Below, piece by piece: positions 1 through 9,546 of a stretch of DNA of 64,000 nt (position 1 is the first letter of the stretch; every line of letters begins with the position of its first letter). Both the position numbers and the translations under genes were made by a program. A model generated the notes under the pieces. The model saw only the letters and a program-made list of their open reading frames with translations, searched no databases and was not told the DNA's origin. This DNA is from Phaeodactylum tricornutum CCAP 1055/1 (Eukaryota; Bacillariophyta; Bacillariophyceae; Surirellales; Neidiaceae): positions 2,176,993-2,240,992 of the forward strand of contig NC_011669.1 in assembly GCF_000150955.2 (NCBI RefSeq), written 5' to 3'.

Positions 1-379
1 CCGCGTCGAAGGTCCCTTGCCCCTTTTTAGGTACTTGGAAAGCCTTGACACCCTCGACGCAAACCCTTACTAGTGCTCCTTTTTCGAAAACTTTTTCGTT
101 TTTGTCCTTCAACTCCGGCGTCTCCGCGACAGTCTCGGGGGTTTCCGTTGCGTCTGTGAAAAATTCACTGTCCATGTGGAGGGCAGTGGGTGAGGCGAAA
201 GAAGCCGTTCGCGAACCCGCTCGGACCACAAAAGAGGTTGTGAATTGAAAGGCGGATACCGTTGTCGTACCAAGCGTTTTCGTACATAGTAATAATATTA
301 AATACTTGACAAGCGATGCGTTCCATAAAGTAAAAAAGGTGGATGGCCTTGCTGGTGCCCGTCGTTTTACTTTCATCAT
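1..379 (-). CDS. Plastid-targeted preprotein, 3' part off the left edge
   Basis: An open frame runs from an ATG at 379 down to base 1 without a stop, giving the first 126 residues. A second ATG follows directly. The N-terminus has basic residues, a hydrophobic stretch (LVKYLILLLC) and then SAFQF, the ASAF-type signal/transit junction of diatom plastid preproteins. An acidic linker leads to a conserved-looking start (KGALVRVCVEGVKAF). That segment loosely resembles the SH3-like barrels of small photosynthetic subunits (PsaE, NdhS, FTR variable chain), but this is only a guess because the domain is cut off. The opposite-strand frame at 45-248 is its shadow. Targeting is well supported; identity is unknown. 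Confidence 0.65.
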   Translation of the reverse strand, partial: MMKVKRRAPARPSTFFTLWNASLVKYLILLLCTKTLGTTTVSAFQFTTSFVVRAGSRTASFASPTALHMDSEFFTDATETPETVAETPELKDKNEKVFEKGALVRVCVEGVKAFQVPKKGQGTFDA

Positions 380-919
380 GACAGCAATAATCCAGTAAAG
401 GTAGAATGGCGCAAGTCGGAATGGATCGCGGACTTTATAGTAAGAAAGATGAATTTCTGACGACCAAACCACAAGAAAAGTTATGAATGAATACACCGTT
501 TCGTCGATTTCGAGGAACTCCTTGGCAGAAAGCACTAGCTAGTGCTGGCTAGTAGTGTCATCCTTGATCGTTGATCGCTGTATCTTATCCGTAGGGAAGG
601 AACGAAGGAAACGCACGATGCGGACAAGGTTGACGGTCAGACAGACGTGCAACTGACGTGTTGATCGGAGAGTATGGTACGTCGTAGATCACTCACTGTA
701 CTGACACTTTCAAAGGAAAGTCCACCACTTCTATCGTCGATTGGCGGATGCAATTTTCAAATCAATCACATTAGGGAGTTGCCTCATGCCATAACTCTCA
801 CAATCAATCGACTCTGACTGTCAGTAATAGCACTCATTTCCGACGCTGTTTTTCCTGTTTGTCGTGAGCGGTTGATTCACTGTCACTCAACAATTTCACC
901 TCAAACGCATAGACCAAAT
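380..919. promoter_or_regulatory. Divergent spacer between two plastid-protein genes
   Basis: This 540-bp non-coding spacer separates two divergently transcribed plastid-targeted genes and should contain both promoters and 5' UTRs. It carries CTAGCTAG-type palindromic sequence near 535-557 and a TGACWGTGA-class site (TCACTGTCA at 877-885), 35 bp upstream of the right-hand start codon. I see no ORF worth calling and no RNA gene. Confidence 0.4.
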
Positions 920-1920
920 ATGACGAGGGCAACTCAAACGCTTGCTCGATTGTTACTGTTCGCATTAGCGACGATGGCGCCAACAGCGGCTTGGATCACC
1001 TCCTTACCAAAGCCCGCTGTGTCTCGTGCCACTGCGCCATCGATGAATTCAAGCCCTTCCCGTCTTCAATCAAAGAAAAGCAACGATCTAGGGAAGCTTG
1101 TGGCCTCCGTATTTCTGGCATCAACCATCGTGATCGGGGCTCCTGCCGCTTTGGCTGACGAAATTGGCGTTGAAAGGGACGCGCCTACTCTATTTACGGG
1201 AGAAAATGTCATGGTAGGTTCCGCCGTCTAATTTTCCCGTTGGGCGACAGCATGCCGTGTATGTGCACAAAATGAGTAGTTAACTTTTGCATGATTTTTT
1301 CAGATTTGCAAAAAGCGAGGGCCGCTCGGGGCTTGCCTGGAATCGGTCGTCCGTACGGAATCAAACGATAACGACAAGGCGAAACAATACTTTCGCGATC
1401 CGTCCGAAATCGTGCGACAAAAGGAAGCAACGTTGCGGGCGGCTGCGGAAGAAACGCAAGGAAACGCATTGATTGAAAAACTTCGACAGCAGACGGAAGA
1501 TAACAAGGAGAAGAACAGATTGACGGTTGAACGTAAAACGTTTGAGAATGATCAGGTATGTTTGGTCCTTGCCTTTCGTATATGCGTGGTATCGCACGCG
1601 GGTAAAACGAACCTTTGCAAACAATTTCTTTTGGGCCTCTCTAAATGATGCAACTAACCCCTTTTTCGAAAAAATGCGCGCAGTCGGCCTCATTCGGACC
1701 TTTCGATCGGCAAGTTGTGATTATGAATACGGATGGTCGAACGTTTACTCTTTTAGAAAACCCGCAAGCCATGCGACTAAAGAAAGCAGGCTTTATTGAA
1801 GGGCGCCAGTTTGTTAAGCAGCCCACAAAGGATGATATTGCCGCCGCACTCGAACCGGATGGTCCGGGTCTAGCCGGTGCCCTCTTGGGAGTCTTTGGCA
1901 AGAACAACAACGCCAATTAA
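920..1920 (+). CDS. Thylakoid-lumen protein of unknown function, three exons
   Basis: Proposed exons are 920-1213, 1304-1555 and 1684-1920, with introns GTAGGT...TTTTCAG and GTATGT...GCGCAG, giving about 260 residues in one frame. The second intron has a CTAAC branch-point-like sequence. The N-terminus is tripartite: a signal peptide (LARLLLFALATMAPTAAW), a Ser/Thr-rich transit stretch, then a second hydrophobic segment ending APAALA before DE, as for Sec-type lumen signals. The mature part starts near residue 75, has a conserved-looking ICKKRGPLGACLESV segment, a charged coiled-coil-like middle and a C-terminal part ending GVFGKNNNAN. I do not recognise the family. Membrane routing is inferred from the leader only. 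Confidence 0.8.
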
Positions 1921-2445
1921 ATTTTGGGCTATAATGCTATCTCTCTCATACTTATCAAACTCCGATTAAGCATTGCATCAACTCTAGGAATGCGTGCAAT
2001 CATCTTTCCGCATTTTCTTTTGTATGTCTACCTTTCACCGCTTTGGTGTCAGGCTTGGACGGCTCAAGTTAACAAAACGTTTATCCATCGAAAATGTTTT
2101 TCACTTTGAAGTTATAATTCAAAATTTGTTTCTGTAAAGTGAAAGTGAATGTTTAAATTTTGCTCCAGCGCCAGCATCATGATTTCCTGTTTCTCCTCAT
2201 CCCTCCAAGTCGCAGATCGACGGGCTCGGTACCTAGAGACTCACACATACAAAACATGCCTCGCACGATGTAGCTTTGGCTCTTGACTGTACCTATTCTT
2301 CTTCGCGTACAAACTTTCGAAGCAACTACCGGTGGCAGTCCGCACCTCTAGGTCCTCGTTACCTTCGAATCGTCCAAGCGCTCCGCATTCGGGCTACGAA
2401 TACATTTCACTCACACTCCACATTTCGTCATTTCGCAAAATTACC
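1921..2445. other. Intergenic spacer
   Basis: This 525-bp AT-rich stretch lies between two genes on the same strand. Frames here start at non-ATG codons or are short and lack recognisable features. It probably holds the 3' UTR of the lumen protein and the promoter and 5' leader of the sulfotransferase-like gene. I see nothing else in it. Confidence 0.4.
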
Positions 2446-3975
2446 ATGGCGCTGTATCATCGCAACCAGAATAGAGCTGTTGCAGACGAAACATTATATT
2501 ACCGGAATCTTCCATCCATCAATGGATCCCGCGGTGGTTACAATGCGAACCTCCGGAGAGTAGGGGACTTCTCTCCACGAGCAAGGCTTGGGTTTTCAAG
2601 GTATCGGATTTGCTTGTCCATGGTGGCGATAGGAATTATGTTGGCATCGCATCTGGGTTGGATGTCAACAACTGTGCCATTTTCGTCCACCTTATCAAAT
2701 CGTAAGGATGGGGAATCCCTGCAATGGTTTTTGCAGAGTCCTAGTGTTGGGAATACACTGTTGCAATCCAATGGGCGACCCCGGATCAAACCAGACGAGT
2801 TCTATTTCAAAGGTGCTTCGGAGAGAGAAGTGGAGGCTTTCTTTTACTACGACGAGCGATTGCTGCAGAATGAATCGCTCATTGGTCCGCTACTGATGGA
2901 TCAACAAGAAGGGGAACCTCGACCGCGGCGATGGTGGTATTGTGACGAAGGCGAGCACGACGACAAGGACGATATACTCGTGCGGGACACGAAAATCGTC
3001 TATATTCACATGTTTCGTTCGGCAGGGACGATTATCCGTGCCCTGATGCGTGGATATGCAGAATTCTGTCACGCTGGATTGGCGATCGTCACGCATTGTG
3101 TTGATGTGGGCTACGAATTCTTGCTGTTGGGTGGTAAGCATGGTGATGAGGCCTGGTACAACAGTTTAGAAAGTTCTATGCCATACCATATGTGCCAGAA
3201 TTCCTACATGGCCAACCGTACGGGCTATAAAAGGCAAGGTGGCCCGATGGACTCGTCGCAACTGCAACAGGTTGACATAGTAGCTGGACGCATTCCTATT
3301 GGTATGGGACAGTTTTGGAAAACAAAGAACGATAACAAACGCGTGACCGCACCACCAAGGCATCTTGGAAATCAACCAACTCAATCGTCGCCGGTACAGT
3401 ACGTGGTTTGGTTCCGACATCCTGTGAACAAGTTTGTCAGTGATATTTTGTCGGAGAAGCGTACGTTCGATTGGACAGTTGCACGAGCCGTCGAAGAGGT
3501 GGAGGCTCGGGTTCATGCCGATTTGGCCAAGAGCGTATACTACGAACGATACGCCGCTTACTTGATTACTCCGGAACAAAAGTATTGGGTAACCCGTGAA
3601 GGAATCTCGTGGAGCAGTGCCCGTCGCGTCAATCTCACTCGGGCCAATTTGGTGCGACACAACGTTGTCGTCGGATTAGTGGAGCGCATACCGGAAAGTA
3701 TCGAATTACTACGTTTCATGATGGACCAATCCCAACAAGTGACGAAATTGTTCGAATTCTTTGCCAATATAGAAATGACCTCGAGATTACCGCTCATTCA
3801 ATCGATGCGTTCCAATATTACTGGGGACGTCGTTTATGCCCTGGAGCGCAACGCGAGCTTGTGGAGTTTGGTATCCGACTATACACAGTACGATCAGCAA
3901 ATCTACGAGACGGCTGTCACTATCCATGAGCGACAATCGGATTGGTTACATTCGCTAGCATCCTGGAAGCATTGA
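2446..3975 (+). CDS. Type II membrane sulfotransferase-like protein
   Basis: The open frame extends 5' of this ATG, but only from a GTG; the ATG at 2446 has a good context (TTACCATGG) and gives 509 residues. One hydrophobic anchor lies near residues 56-72 (LSMVAIGIMLASHLGW), suggesting a Golgi type II topology. At about residue 183 the motif IVYIHMFRSAGTIIRAL resembles the PAPS-binding 5' loop of carbohydrate sulfotransferases (usually xHxPKTxGTx), and near residue 320 VVWFRHPVNKFVSDIL resembles the 3'-phosphate site (RDPxxRxxS). Phe-Arg replaces the usual Pro-Lys in the first motif, so activity is uncertain. Likely role by family: sulfation of cell-surface glycans. No intron is needed. Confidence 0.6.
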   Translation: MALYHRNQNRAVADETLYYRNLPSINGSRGGYNANLRRVGDFSPRARLGFSRYRICLSMVAIGIMLASHLGWMSTTVPFSSTLSNRKDGESLQWFLQSPSVGNTLLQSNGRPRIKPDEFYFKGASEREVEAFFYYDERLLQNESLIGPLLMDQQEGEPRPRRWWYCDEGEHDDKDDILVRDTKIVYIHMFRSAGTIIRALMRGYAEFCHAGLAIVTHCVDVGYEFLLLGGKHGDEAWYNSLESSMPYHMCQNSYMANRTGYKRQGGPMDSSQLQQVDIVAGRIPIGMGQFWKTKNDNKRVTAPPRHLGNQPTQSSPVQYVVWFRHPVNKFVSDILSEKRTFDWTVARAVEEVEARVHADLAKSVYYERYAAYLITPEQKYWVTREGISWSSARRVNLTRANLVRHNVVVGLVERIPESIELLRFMMDQSQQVTKLFEFFANIEMTSRLPLIQSMRSNITGDVVYALERNASLWSLVSDYTQYDQQIYETAVTIHERQSDWLHSLASWKH

Positions 3976-4594
3976 CATCAATTGTATCTGGTTCCATGAC
4001 AGTTCAAGCACACCAGACCGTGATCAAGGTGTTTTCTCGTGCATCATATCTGATGATGACTTGGGACGATCGTCGATGCTGCGATGACACGACACACTGG
4101 TATTGAGAGTAAAGTTGTCCGCATGGCAATAGGCCCGGGTCGTTTACAAGCGAAATCTTCGTCTTTGTGATACCCAGAAAGTTCCTGGGTTCTTGCTCAA
4201 AGTCAACTGTGTGTTTATTTTTCCTAGAGTTAGGAGATTGCCGTAGTCCTCATTTTATGAAGGCCCTTCGTCGGGGTGGGAACCTTAGGATGTCTCGTTT
4301 GATAGAAAGAGTTTGCCTCAATGGAATAGCGGCTAGCATGTCAAATAAAATGGAATTACCTAGTTTCCGGGACTAGAGATAGATAGGTACAATGCCACGA
4401 GAGGGCGGGGCTGGTAAAAATGATGTGACGTGCGTGGTCCGGTCACGGTGATGGAAACACACCGGGAACATCGCATAACCATTCACAACAAACTTCCATT
4501 GACGTCCAAAAAAGCACAAAGAGCTGGCTTGGAAGAACAGGGCGAAGTAGTCCGTTCTTACCAGAATCCGTTAATGCTCTAGCGGTAGCCAGCA
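3976..4594. other. Intergenic spacer
   Basis: This 619-bp spacer lies between two genes on the + strand. The only frame above 60 codons (4167-4376) is short, Cys-rich and without recognisable pattern. The stretch presumably holds a 3' UTR and the promoter of the acetyl-CoA transporter. Nothing else seen. Confidence 0.4.
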
Positions 4595-6664
4595 ATGAAA
4601 CGAAGGAACCCCACCATGGCGTCGATCAACGACAGTAGTAACAATCCCTATTCCCATGTGACGGCACCTTTCCCGTCGGCAGAGTTTCGACCCGACATTA
4701 GCACCACCACGCGCTACCGCGTGTCCTCCAACACAGCAAAGCAAGCGGCGGGTGATCCTTCGGACGGCGATGACAACTTCCAGCATCCGAACTCGAGCTC
4801 TCCCCAGTCGCCTTTCCCGCTCGACGACGAAGTAAAACCGGCACCCGACCACGATCGCTACAATTACGCCATCTTAATTGCCCTATACACACTGCAGGGA
4901 ATTCCGATGGGCTTATCGGCCTCGATTCCGTTTCTGATTCAACAAAAGATGAAGGCGTTCGCCGAGAACGCTGCCAGTGCCGCCATTCCCGCCGCACTCG
5001 CGGCAGCCGCGGGTAGCGGGGCTTCCTCGATGACGACGACGGCAGCACAGGCGGCACGTCTCAGCTACAACGCCAACGCTATTTTCGCACTCTGTAGCTG
5101 GCCCTTTTCGCTCAAGTTGCTGTGGGCTCCTGTCGTTGATGCCTGCTTTCTGCGAGGCTTTGGACGACGCAAGTCCTGGTTGGTGCCGGTCCAACTGCTG
5201 GCTGGATTGCTCATGGTGGGTGGGGCCAATTTTGTCGAGACGCAACTTGGGCTCGGCACCAACAACCATCTCGTTACTGAATCTTTCAACGTCAAGGGCG
5301 TCACCATATTTTTCTTTGTCCTTTACGCGCTCATGGCCACACAAGACATTGCAGTGGATGGATGGGCGTTGACCATGTTGAGTAAAAAAAATCGAGGTCG
5401 GGGACCAGTGTGCAATTCGATCGGTCAAAATATCGGATACTTTTTGAGTTTCGTCGGGTTTCTGGCTCTCAATGATGCCGACAGTAGCGAAAGCTTATGG
5501 CGTCCTCTTTTTGGGTTGCCGTCCAATCCCGATACCGGATTGGTATCGTTAGGGGGATTCATTCGGTTTATGGGCTATTTCATGCTAATAACTACCACGG
5601 CGGTCGGTCTGTTCAAGCACGAAACGACGACCTCAACGATGACCAGAATGAAAAGACCAGTAGAACAAAATCTGCCTCCCACATCAGAAGTGCTCCTTGC
5701 GTCGGATCGTCTCAAAAAGACCGACGGAAACGGCGACGAAGAACATGAGTTGGACGCATCCGAAATTGGTCTCAAGGAGACCTACCATCGACTTTGGGCG
5801 GTTTGTAAACTCCCAGCCGTACAATGGTTGTTTTTGATTCTTTTTACCTATCGATTGCCGACGGCACTGGGTGACAACGTCAAGTTTCTGAAAGCCGTTG
5901 AATTGGGACTTTCCAAGTCAACGACGGCCTTACTGTCACCGACCGTAATCCTTCCCTTGGGTATTCTGGTTCCAATTGTTGCTACGAAATTGTGGCATGG
6001 TCATCCTTTACGACAATTCACAACGGCTTTCAAGCTTCGCGTAACGCTCGTTCCATTTTTGGATCTACTCATGCTGTCCGTGTTGCGTCGAGGCAAAGGG
6101 ACAACTTCCTCGGCCAGTATCTTGTTCTGGTCCTCCATTATTGCGTCCACAGCGTTGCAGGCAATCGTCAGCAGTTTGCAGTTCAATGCACAAATGACAT
6201 TTTTTGCTAGCCGGGTGGATCCGGCTATTGGTGGCAGCTACATGACACTTTTGAATACCGCCGCTAATTTGGGCGGAACCTGGCCAGCATCCTTTATCAT
6301 GTGGTTGACGGGAAAGCTAACCCGCGATCCAGAATGCTTCGTGGACATGGCTACCGGCGTGGAAACGTGCACACAGGGACGAGATCCCTATGCTGTCTTA
6401 CAAATTTGCTTTGGCGTTTTGGGCTGTTTATGGATTGCGCTGCTGGGTAATCGTGTGCATCGGATAGCGGAACTACCGGATGACGCATGGCGGACACATT
6501 TGCTGGACGGCACCGTCGATGGCGACAATGTTCTGAATTCGAATCGTACAGCCACGAACATGTACGATCCGGAAAGTGGCCTAACGAGTGTGGACGTTGA
6601 ATTGGCCGCGGCCAGTACAAAGAGCACCACGCGCTGGGAACGCAACGAATCCAAGCGGGAATGA
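4595..6664 (+). CDS. Acetyl-CoA transporter family protein (SLC33A1/AT-1-like)
   Basis: A single exon encodes 689 residues. A second ATG at 4616 has a much better context (CACCATGGCG) and may be the real start. After a polar N-terminus of about 85 residues, the first membrane segment reads YAILIALYTLQGIPMGL and is followed by WPFSLKLLWAPVVDACF and the loop GFGRRKSWLVPVQ, all characteristic of the AT-1 acetyl-CoA:CoA antiporter family within the MFS. ATQDIAVDGWALTML is the matching helix-5 motif. Family members import acetyl-CoA into the ER/Golgi lumen for acetylation of glycans and proteins. Long polar loops (residues about 345-400) and a charged C-tail are lineage additions. Family assignment is secure, substrate inferred. 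Confidence 0.88.
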   Translation: MKRRNPTMASINDSSNNPYSHVTAPFPSAEFRPDISTTTRYRVSSNTAKQAAGDPSDGDDNFQHPNSSSPQSPFPLDDEVKPAPDHDRYNYAILIALYTLQGIPMGLSASIPFLIQQKMKAFAENAASAAIPAALAAAAGSGASSMTTTAAQAARLSYNANAIFALCSWPFSLKLLWAPVVDACFLRGFGRRKSWLVPVQLLAGLLMVGGANFVETQLGLGTNNHLVTESFNVKGVTIFFFVLYALMATQDIAVDGWALTMLSKKNRGRGPVCNSIGQNIGYFLSFVGFLALNDADSSESLWRPLFGLPSNPDTGLVSLGGFIRFMGYFMLITTTAVGLFKHETTTSTMTRMKRPVEQNLPPTSEVLLASDRLKKTDGNGDEEHELDASEIGLKETYHRLWAVCKLPAVQWLFLILFTYRLPTALGDNVKFLKAVELGLSKSTTALLSPTVILPLGILVPIVATKLWHGHPLRQFTTAFKLRVTLVPFLDLLMLSVLRRGKGTTSSASILFWSSIIASTALQAIVSSLQFNAQMTFFASRVDPAIGGSYMTLLNTAANLGGTWPASFIMWLTGKLTRDPECFVDMATGVETCTQGRDPYAVLQICFGVLGCLWIALLGNRVHRIAELPDDAWRTHLLDGTVDGDNVLNSNRTATNMYDPESGLTSVDVELAAASTKSTTRWERNESKRE

Positions 6665-6962
6665 TAAAGTTGCGCTCCCGGCTACAAAGACGGTTACGAA
6701 CAAGCTGTTCTCTGATCTGAGAATTGAAGAAAACGAAGGGATTCTATGTTGTTCATAGCGAGCTTTTACTGTTATTATTCTGGGAGACGGTAGTATTGTC
6801 ATGAGAGGAAGATTCCACCAATACGCCCATACCGGCTACTCATAAAGTTTTTTTAATTTACGCAACGACTTGTTGTCTAATGCCCAAAGATATCGTATGG
6901 TATAGAAACGTTTTTCTTTGCTTTTACGTCATCTAATCGTTTACTCTAAATTTCCATTTGGC

Positions 6963-7369
6963 CTATTCAATCGGTGGCTTGTTGACCGATCCAAACAGAT
7001 TAAAAACCTGCACCAAACTAGATCCGACCACAACGATCATAAAAAAGGCAATCAGTCCTTTACTCACGGGGAACACTTCCTCGTGCTTGGCAGCCTTTCC
7101 AACGGGTACGCTGCCCCGTTTGGTGATATTGCCGTCAAATTTGGAGTTGCGTTGACGAATATTACGTGGAAGCGCCTGAAAAGTGAAGAGGGGTATCGGG
7201 TCAGCGTGCTACTGTTCAGAAGAAATTTGTTCCGGAACGCGACAACAGCTGCCGCACCGATGTGGCTCGTCCGCGCGTAGTGACCTGCGACTACTATCCA
7301 CTTCGGAGTCGACGCTCCGAAGTGGAACCAAGAATAGTCCGTTGCATCACTCGCTGGATAACGTACCAT
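6963..7369 (-). CDS. SERP1/RAMP4-like ER translocon protein, start codon alone in exon 1
   Basis: The coding exon is 7175-6963 (70 codons plus TAG), preceded by acceptor TTTTCAG. Upstream on the same strand the triplet ATG at 7369-7367 is followed at once by GTACGT, so splicing joins ATG to GCG and gives 71 residues beginning MALPRNIRQRNSKF. RQRNSKFDGNITKRG matches the RAMP4 motif (KHSKNITQRG), and one C-terminal membrane segment (LIAFFMIVVVGSSLVQVF) is the tail anchor. The family associates with Sec61 and stabilises membrane proteins during stress. The 191-nt intron carries an 11-bp perfect hairpin, and a paired TGACWGTGA site lies about 45-70 bp upstream of the ATG. The gene is too small and split to show as a long ORF. 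Confidence 0.85.
7298..7325. repeat. Perfect 11-bp inverted repeat inside the SERP1 intron
   Basis: CCACTTCGGAG and CTCCGAAGTGG are exact reverse complements separated by the 6-nt loop TCGACG. The structure lies within the intron of the SERP1-like gene, about 40 nt from its 5' splice site, and could fold in the pre-mRNA or as a cruciform. Function unknown. Confidence 0.8.
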
Positions 7370-7857
7370 GTTTAATAGCCAAAATATCCACAAGCAAAAA
7401 AACCGAGTTGTCGATGACAGTGAGTGTATCTCACAGTCAGAGAGCGTTCGTGTTTGATAGTGATCGGGGCCATGGTCATCCTATTCATCGGCGTTTGACC
7501 TACTAACAAAGCACAAGTTTGAAAACCCGGACTTGCGTTTTCGACTGGCGATGACCAGACTGACTGGCTCGACCGAAGTATGCCTACTAGCTAGTTAACT
7601 GTAGGCGGAAGTGCATGACTTTACTACACTAGCTAGCTAGACTTCCGTTGGCCTTTCGCGCGCTTAGCTTGATTGCCAAGCTAACAGTAAGCGCCATCAT
7701 CTCACAAAGACGCATCTCTTTCATGAACTGGCAATGCGATTTGTTTGGCTCTCGATATCCTGTTTACGTTGTTGACAAGTTATATCTCAGCTCCTGTCTG
7801 GGTATAGAATAGATACACAACAAACTAGGTATGCTAGTGACCACCTTTTTGTATTAA
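7370..7857. promoter_or_regulatory. SERP1 upstream region and spacer
   Basis: This 488-bp non-coding spacer contains the upstream region of the SERP1-like gene. A near-palindrome occupies 7415-7439: TGACAGTGAG and CTCACAGTCA, 5 nt apart, i.e. two TGACWGTGA-class sites facing each other. Further on, CTAGCTAG palindromes occur near 7586 and 7627. No coding sequence seen. Confidence 0.45.
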
Positions 7858-9024
7858 CTAGGCGTTGCGGTTGAATTCTCCCACAGCTCTCAAGCTCCAT
7901 TCATACAAAGAATTCCCAATTGTTTCATTGTAGGATTCCAAGGAAGACGGACTAGGGTGAGCATGCGGCCAGAATCGTTGCAGCTGCATTGATGCGGACG
8001 CCATGCAAAAAGCAACTGCATCCCGTATTCCAGTATGATACATCCAAGCTGGGGACAAAATTTGGTTGAGTGCCGGAAATAGATCAAAAACCTTGGAGTT
8101 CATGAAAAAGTCTTCCTCATAATTGTCTCCTAGAATGGCCTCCAAGCTTGACGCAATGCCCCAAGCGTCCGGAGAATAGCCGCTGGCAACAACTATGTTG
8201 TGAATCATGGAGCCAAACCTTGCAGCGATGTTCGTTCCAACCCATGCAGGGCAAATACTGACAATTCTAGCATCTTGGAGAAGTGGCTGATTGCGTTTCA
8301 ATGCTCTTGCGTGGTAAATCTGAGCGAGCTTGGAGTTTGCATAAGATCTCTGCGACCGAAATACATAAAAGCCGTGAGAACCTCCTGGTTGACTCGCGAC
8401 GGGTCCGACAGATTCATCGTGTACCATCAGATCTGAACCGTCCACGGCCCAATGATAGGAAGAGGACACTTGCGCAATGAGGGGCTGGGATGAGTTGGCA
8501 AGTTTTGGCGCTAAGATTTCGGTAAGCAGAAAATGCGAAAGGTAGTTCACCGTAAATACCGTGTCGTAACCTTGATTCGACATACTCCACTGGTTGAATG
8601 CCGCATGCATTCCAGCGTTATTGATGAGGATATCTACCTGATCTATCATTTGAGCAATCTCAGTCGCCGCATAGGAAACTGCCGCCAAGTCGGAAAAGTC
8701 TGCTAGTATTGGGCGGACTGTCGGAATCTCAGCCTGCAGCAGTGCCAATTTTCGCTTGGATCTTCCTACCACAATCACACTTGCACCCAGACTAGAAAGC
8801 GCTCGTGTCAGACCAAGACCGATCCCACTGGTTGCGCCAGTGACAACGACCACTCGATTCGACAAGGGTTTGCTGACGCTGTAGGATATTGTTGGATCAT
8901 ATTTTTGTCGGGCTTTGGGAAGAATGTCGTCTTCCCAGTCAAGCTCAGGGCCGGACTTCGCCATCAGCATCGCGATGATCCCGACCGAGACGATGGCGGC
9001 AATCCTCCACAGTTTGCCTGCCAT
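7858..9024 (-). CDS. Membrane-anchored short-chain dehydrogenase/reductase
   Basis: The frame is open further upstream but only from a TTG; the first ATG (9024) starts a protein of 388 residues with an N-terminal membrane anchor (RIAAIVSVGIIAMLMA), suggesting ER attachment. A Rossmann NAD(P)-binding motif TGATSGIG, the structural NNAGMHA and the catalytic YANSK (YxxxK) are present, and SSYHW supplies the catalytic-Ser region. The layout is close to retinol-dehydrogenase/WWOX-like classical SDRs. Length is greater than the usual 250-330 residues because of the anchor and C-terminal extension. Substrate cannot be deduced. It is divergent from the methyltransferase-like gene at 9547. Confidence 0.85.
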   Translation of the reverse strand: MAGKLWRIAAIVSVGIIAMLMAKSGPELDWEDDILPKARQKYDPTISYSVSKPLSNRVVVVTGATSGIGLGLTRALSSLGASVIVVGRSKRKLALLQAEIPTVRPILADFSDLAAVSYAATEIAQMIDQVDILINNAGMHAAFNQWSMSNQGYDTVFTVNYLSHFLLTEILAPKLANSSQPLIAQVSSSYHWAVDGSDLMVHDESVGPVASQPGGSHGFYVFRSQRSYANSKLAQIYHARALKRNQPLLQDARIVSICPAWVGTNIAARFGSMIHNIVVASGYSPDAWGIASSLEAILGDNYEEDFFMNSKVFDLFPALNQILSPAWMYHTGIRDAVAFCMASASMQLQRFWPHAHPSPSSLESYNETIGNSLYEWSLRAVGEFNRNA

Positions 9025-9546
9025 CGTGTGCAAAGCAATATCCAATGTTTTCCTACTTGTCACCGGTTGAGAAATTGGACGGATCAACAGTTAGAGCTAA
9101 TCGTGAGTCTCAGTCGAAGCTTTTTTGACAGGCTTCGTCCCATCGCCACCGGCATACTGTGAAACAAGCCACTTTACTCTACACAAGTGGCTCATGATGG
9201 GTTTACATTCATATGTTGTATAAAATTAATTGGATGTAGGATTTATCATTTGAAATTAAAGTTAAATACTAATGCTGGGAATTTGTCAAAATGTTAGTGC
9301 TTTTCGAAAGCGATGCATAGGAAATAAAAAAGCGCACTAACTGTAAATGTATGCCTGCGGCATTATCGCAATCTCCCGATCCTATCCTTCGAGTGCAGCG
9401 TTCATTTACAGTCAATCAGTTCACTGTCAGTGCAGGTGAGAAGAAATAAGTTCAGCTCTCTCTGCATCTTATTAAACATGAAGGTCACAACAAAGAAACA
9501 GAGGATTCACACTTCGATCGGTCAGAGATGTAGATGAAGTGTTTGC
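9025..9546. promoter_or_regulatory. Divergent spacer, SDR / methyltransferase-like
   Basis: This 522-bp AT-rich spacer lies between divergent genes. It contains one TGACWGTGA-class site on the minus strand (TCACTGTCA at 9421-9429), about 118 bp upstream of the right-hand ATG. No RNA gene or ORF is supported. Confidence 0.4.

Noticed and set aside
7064-7393. 109-codon minus-strand frame overlapping the SERP1 locus
   Set aside because: It crosses the SERP1 intron in another frame and has no recognisable features; the spliced SERP1 model explains the same bases better.
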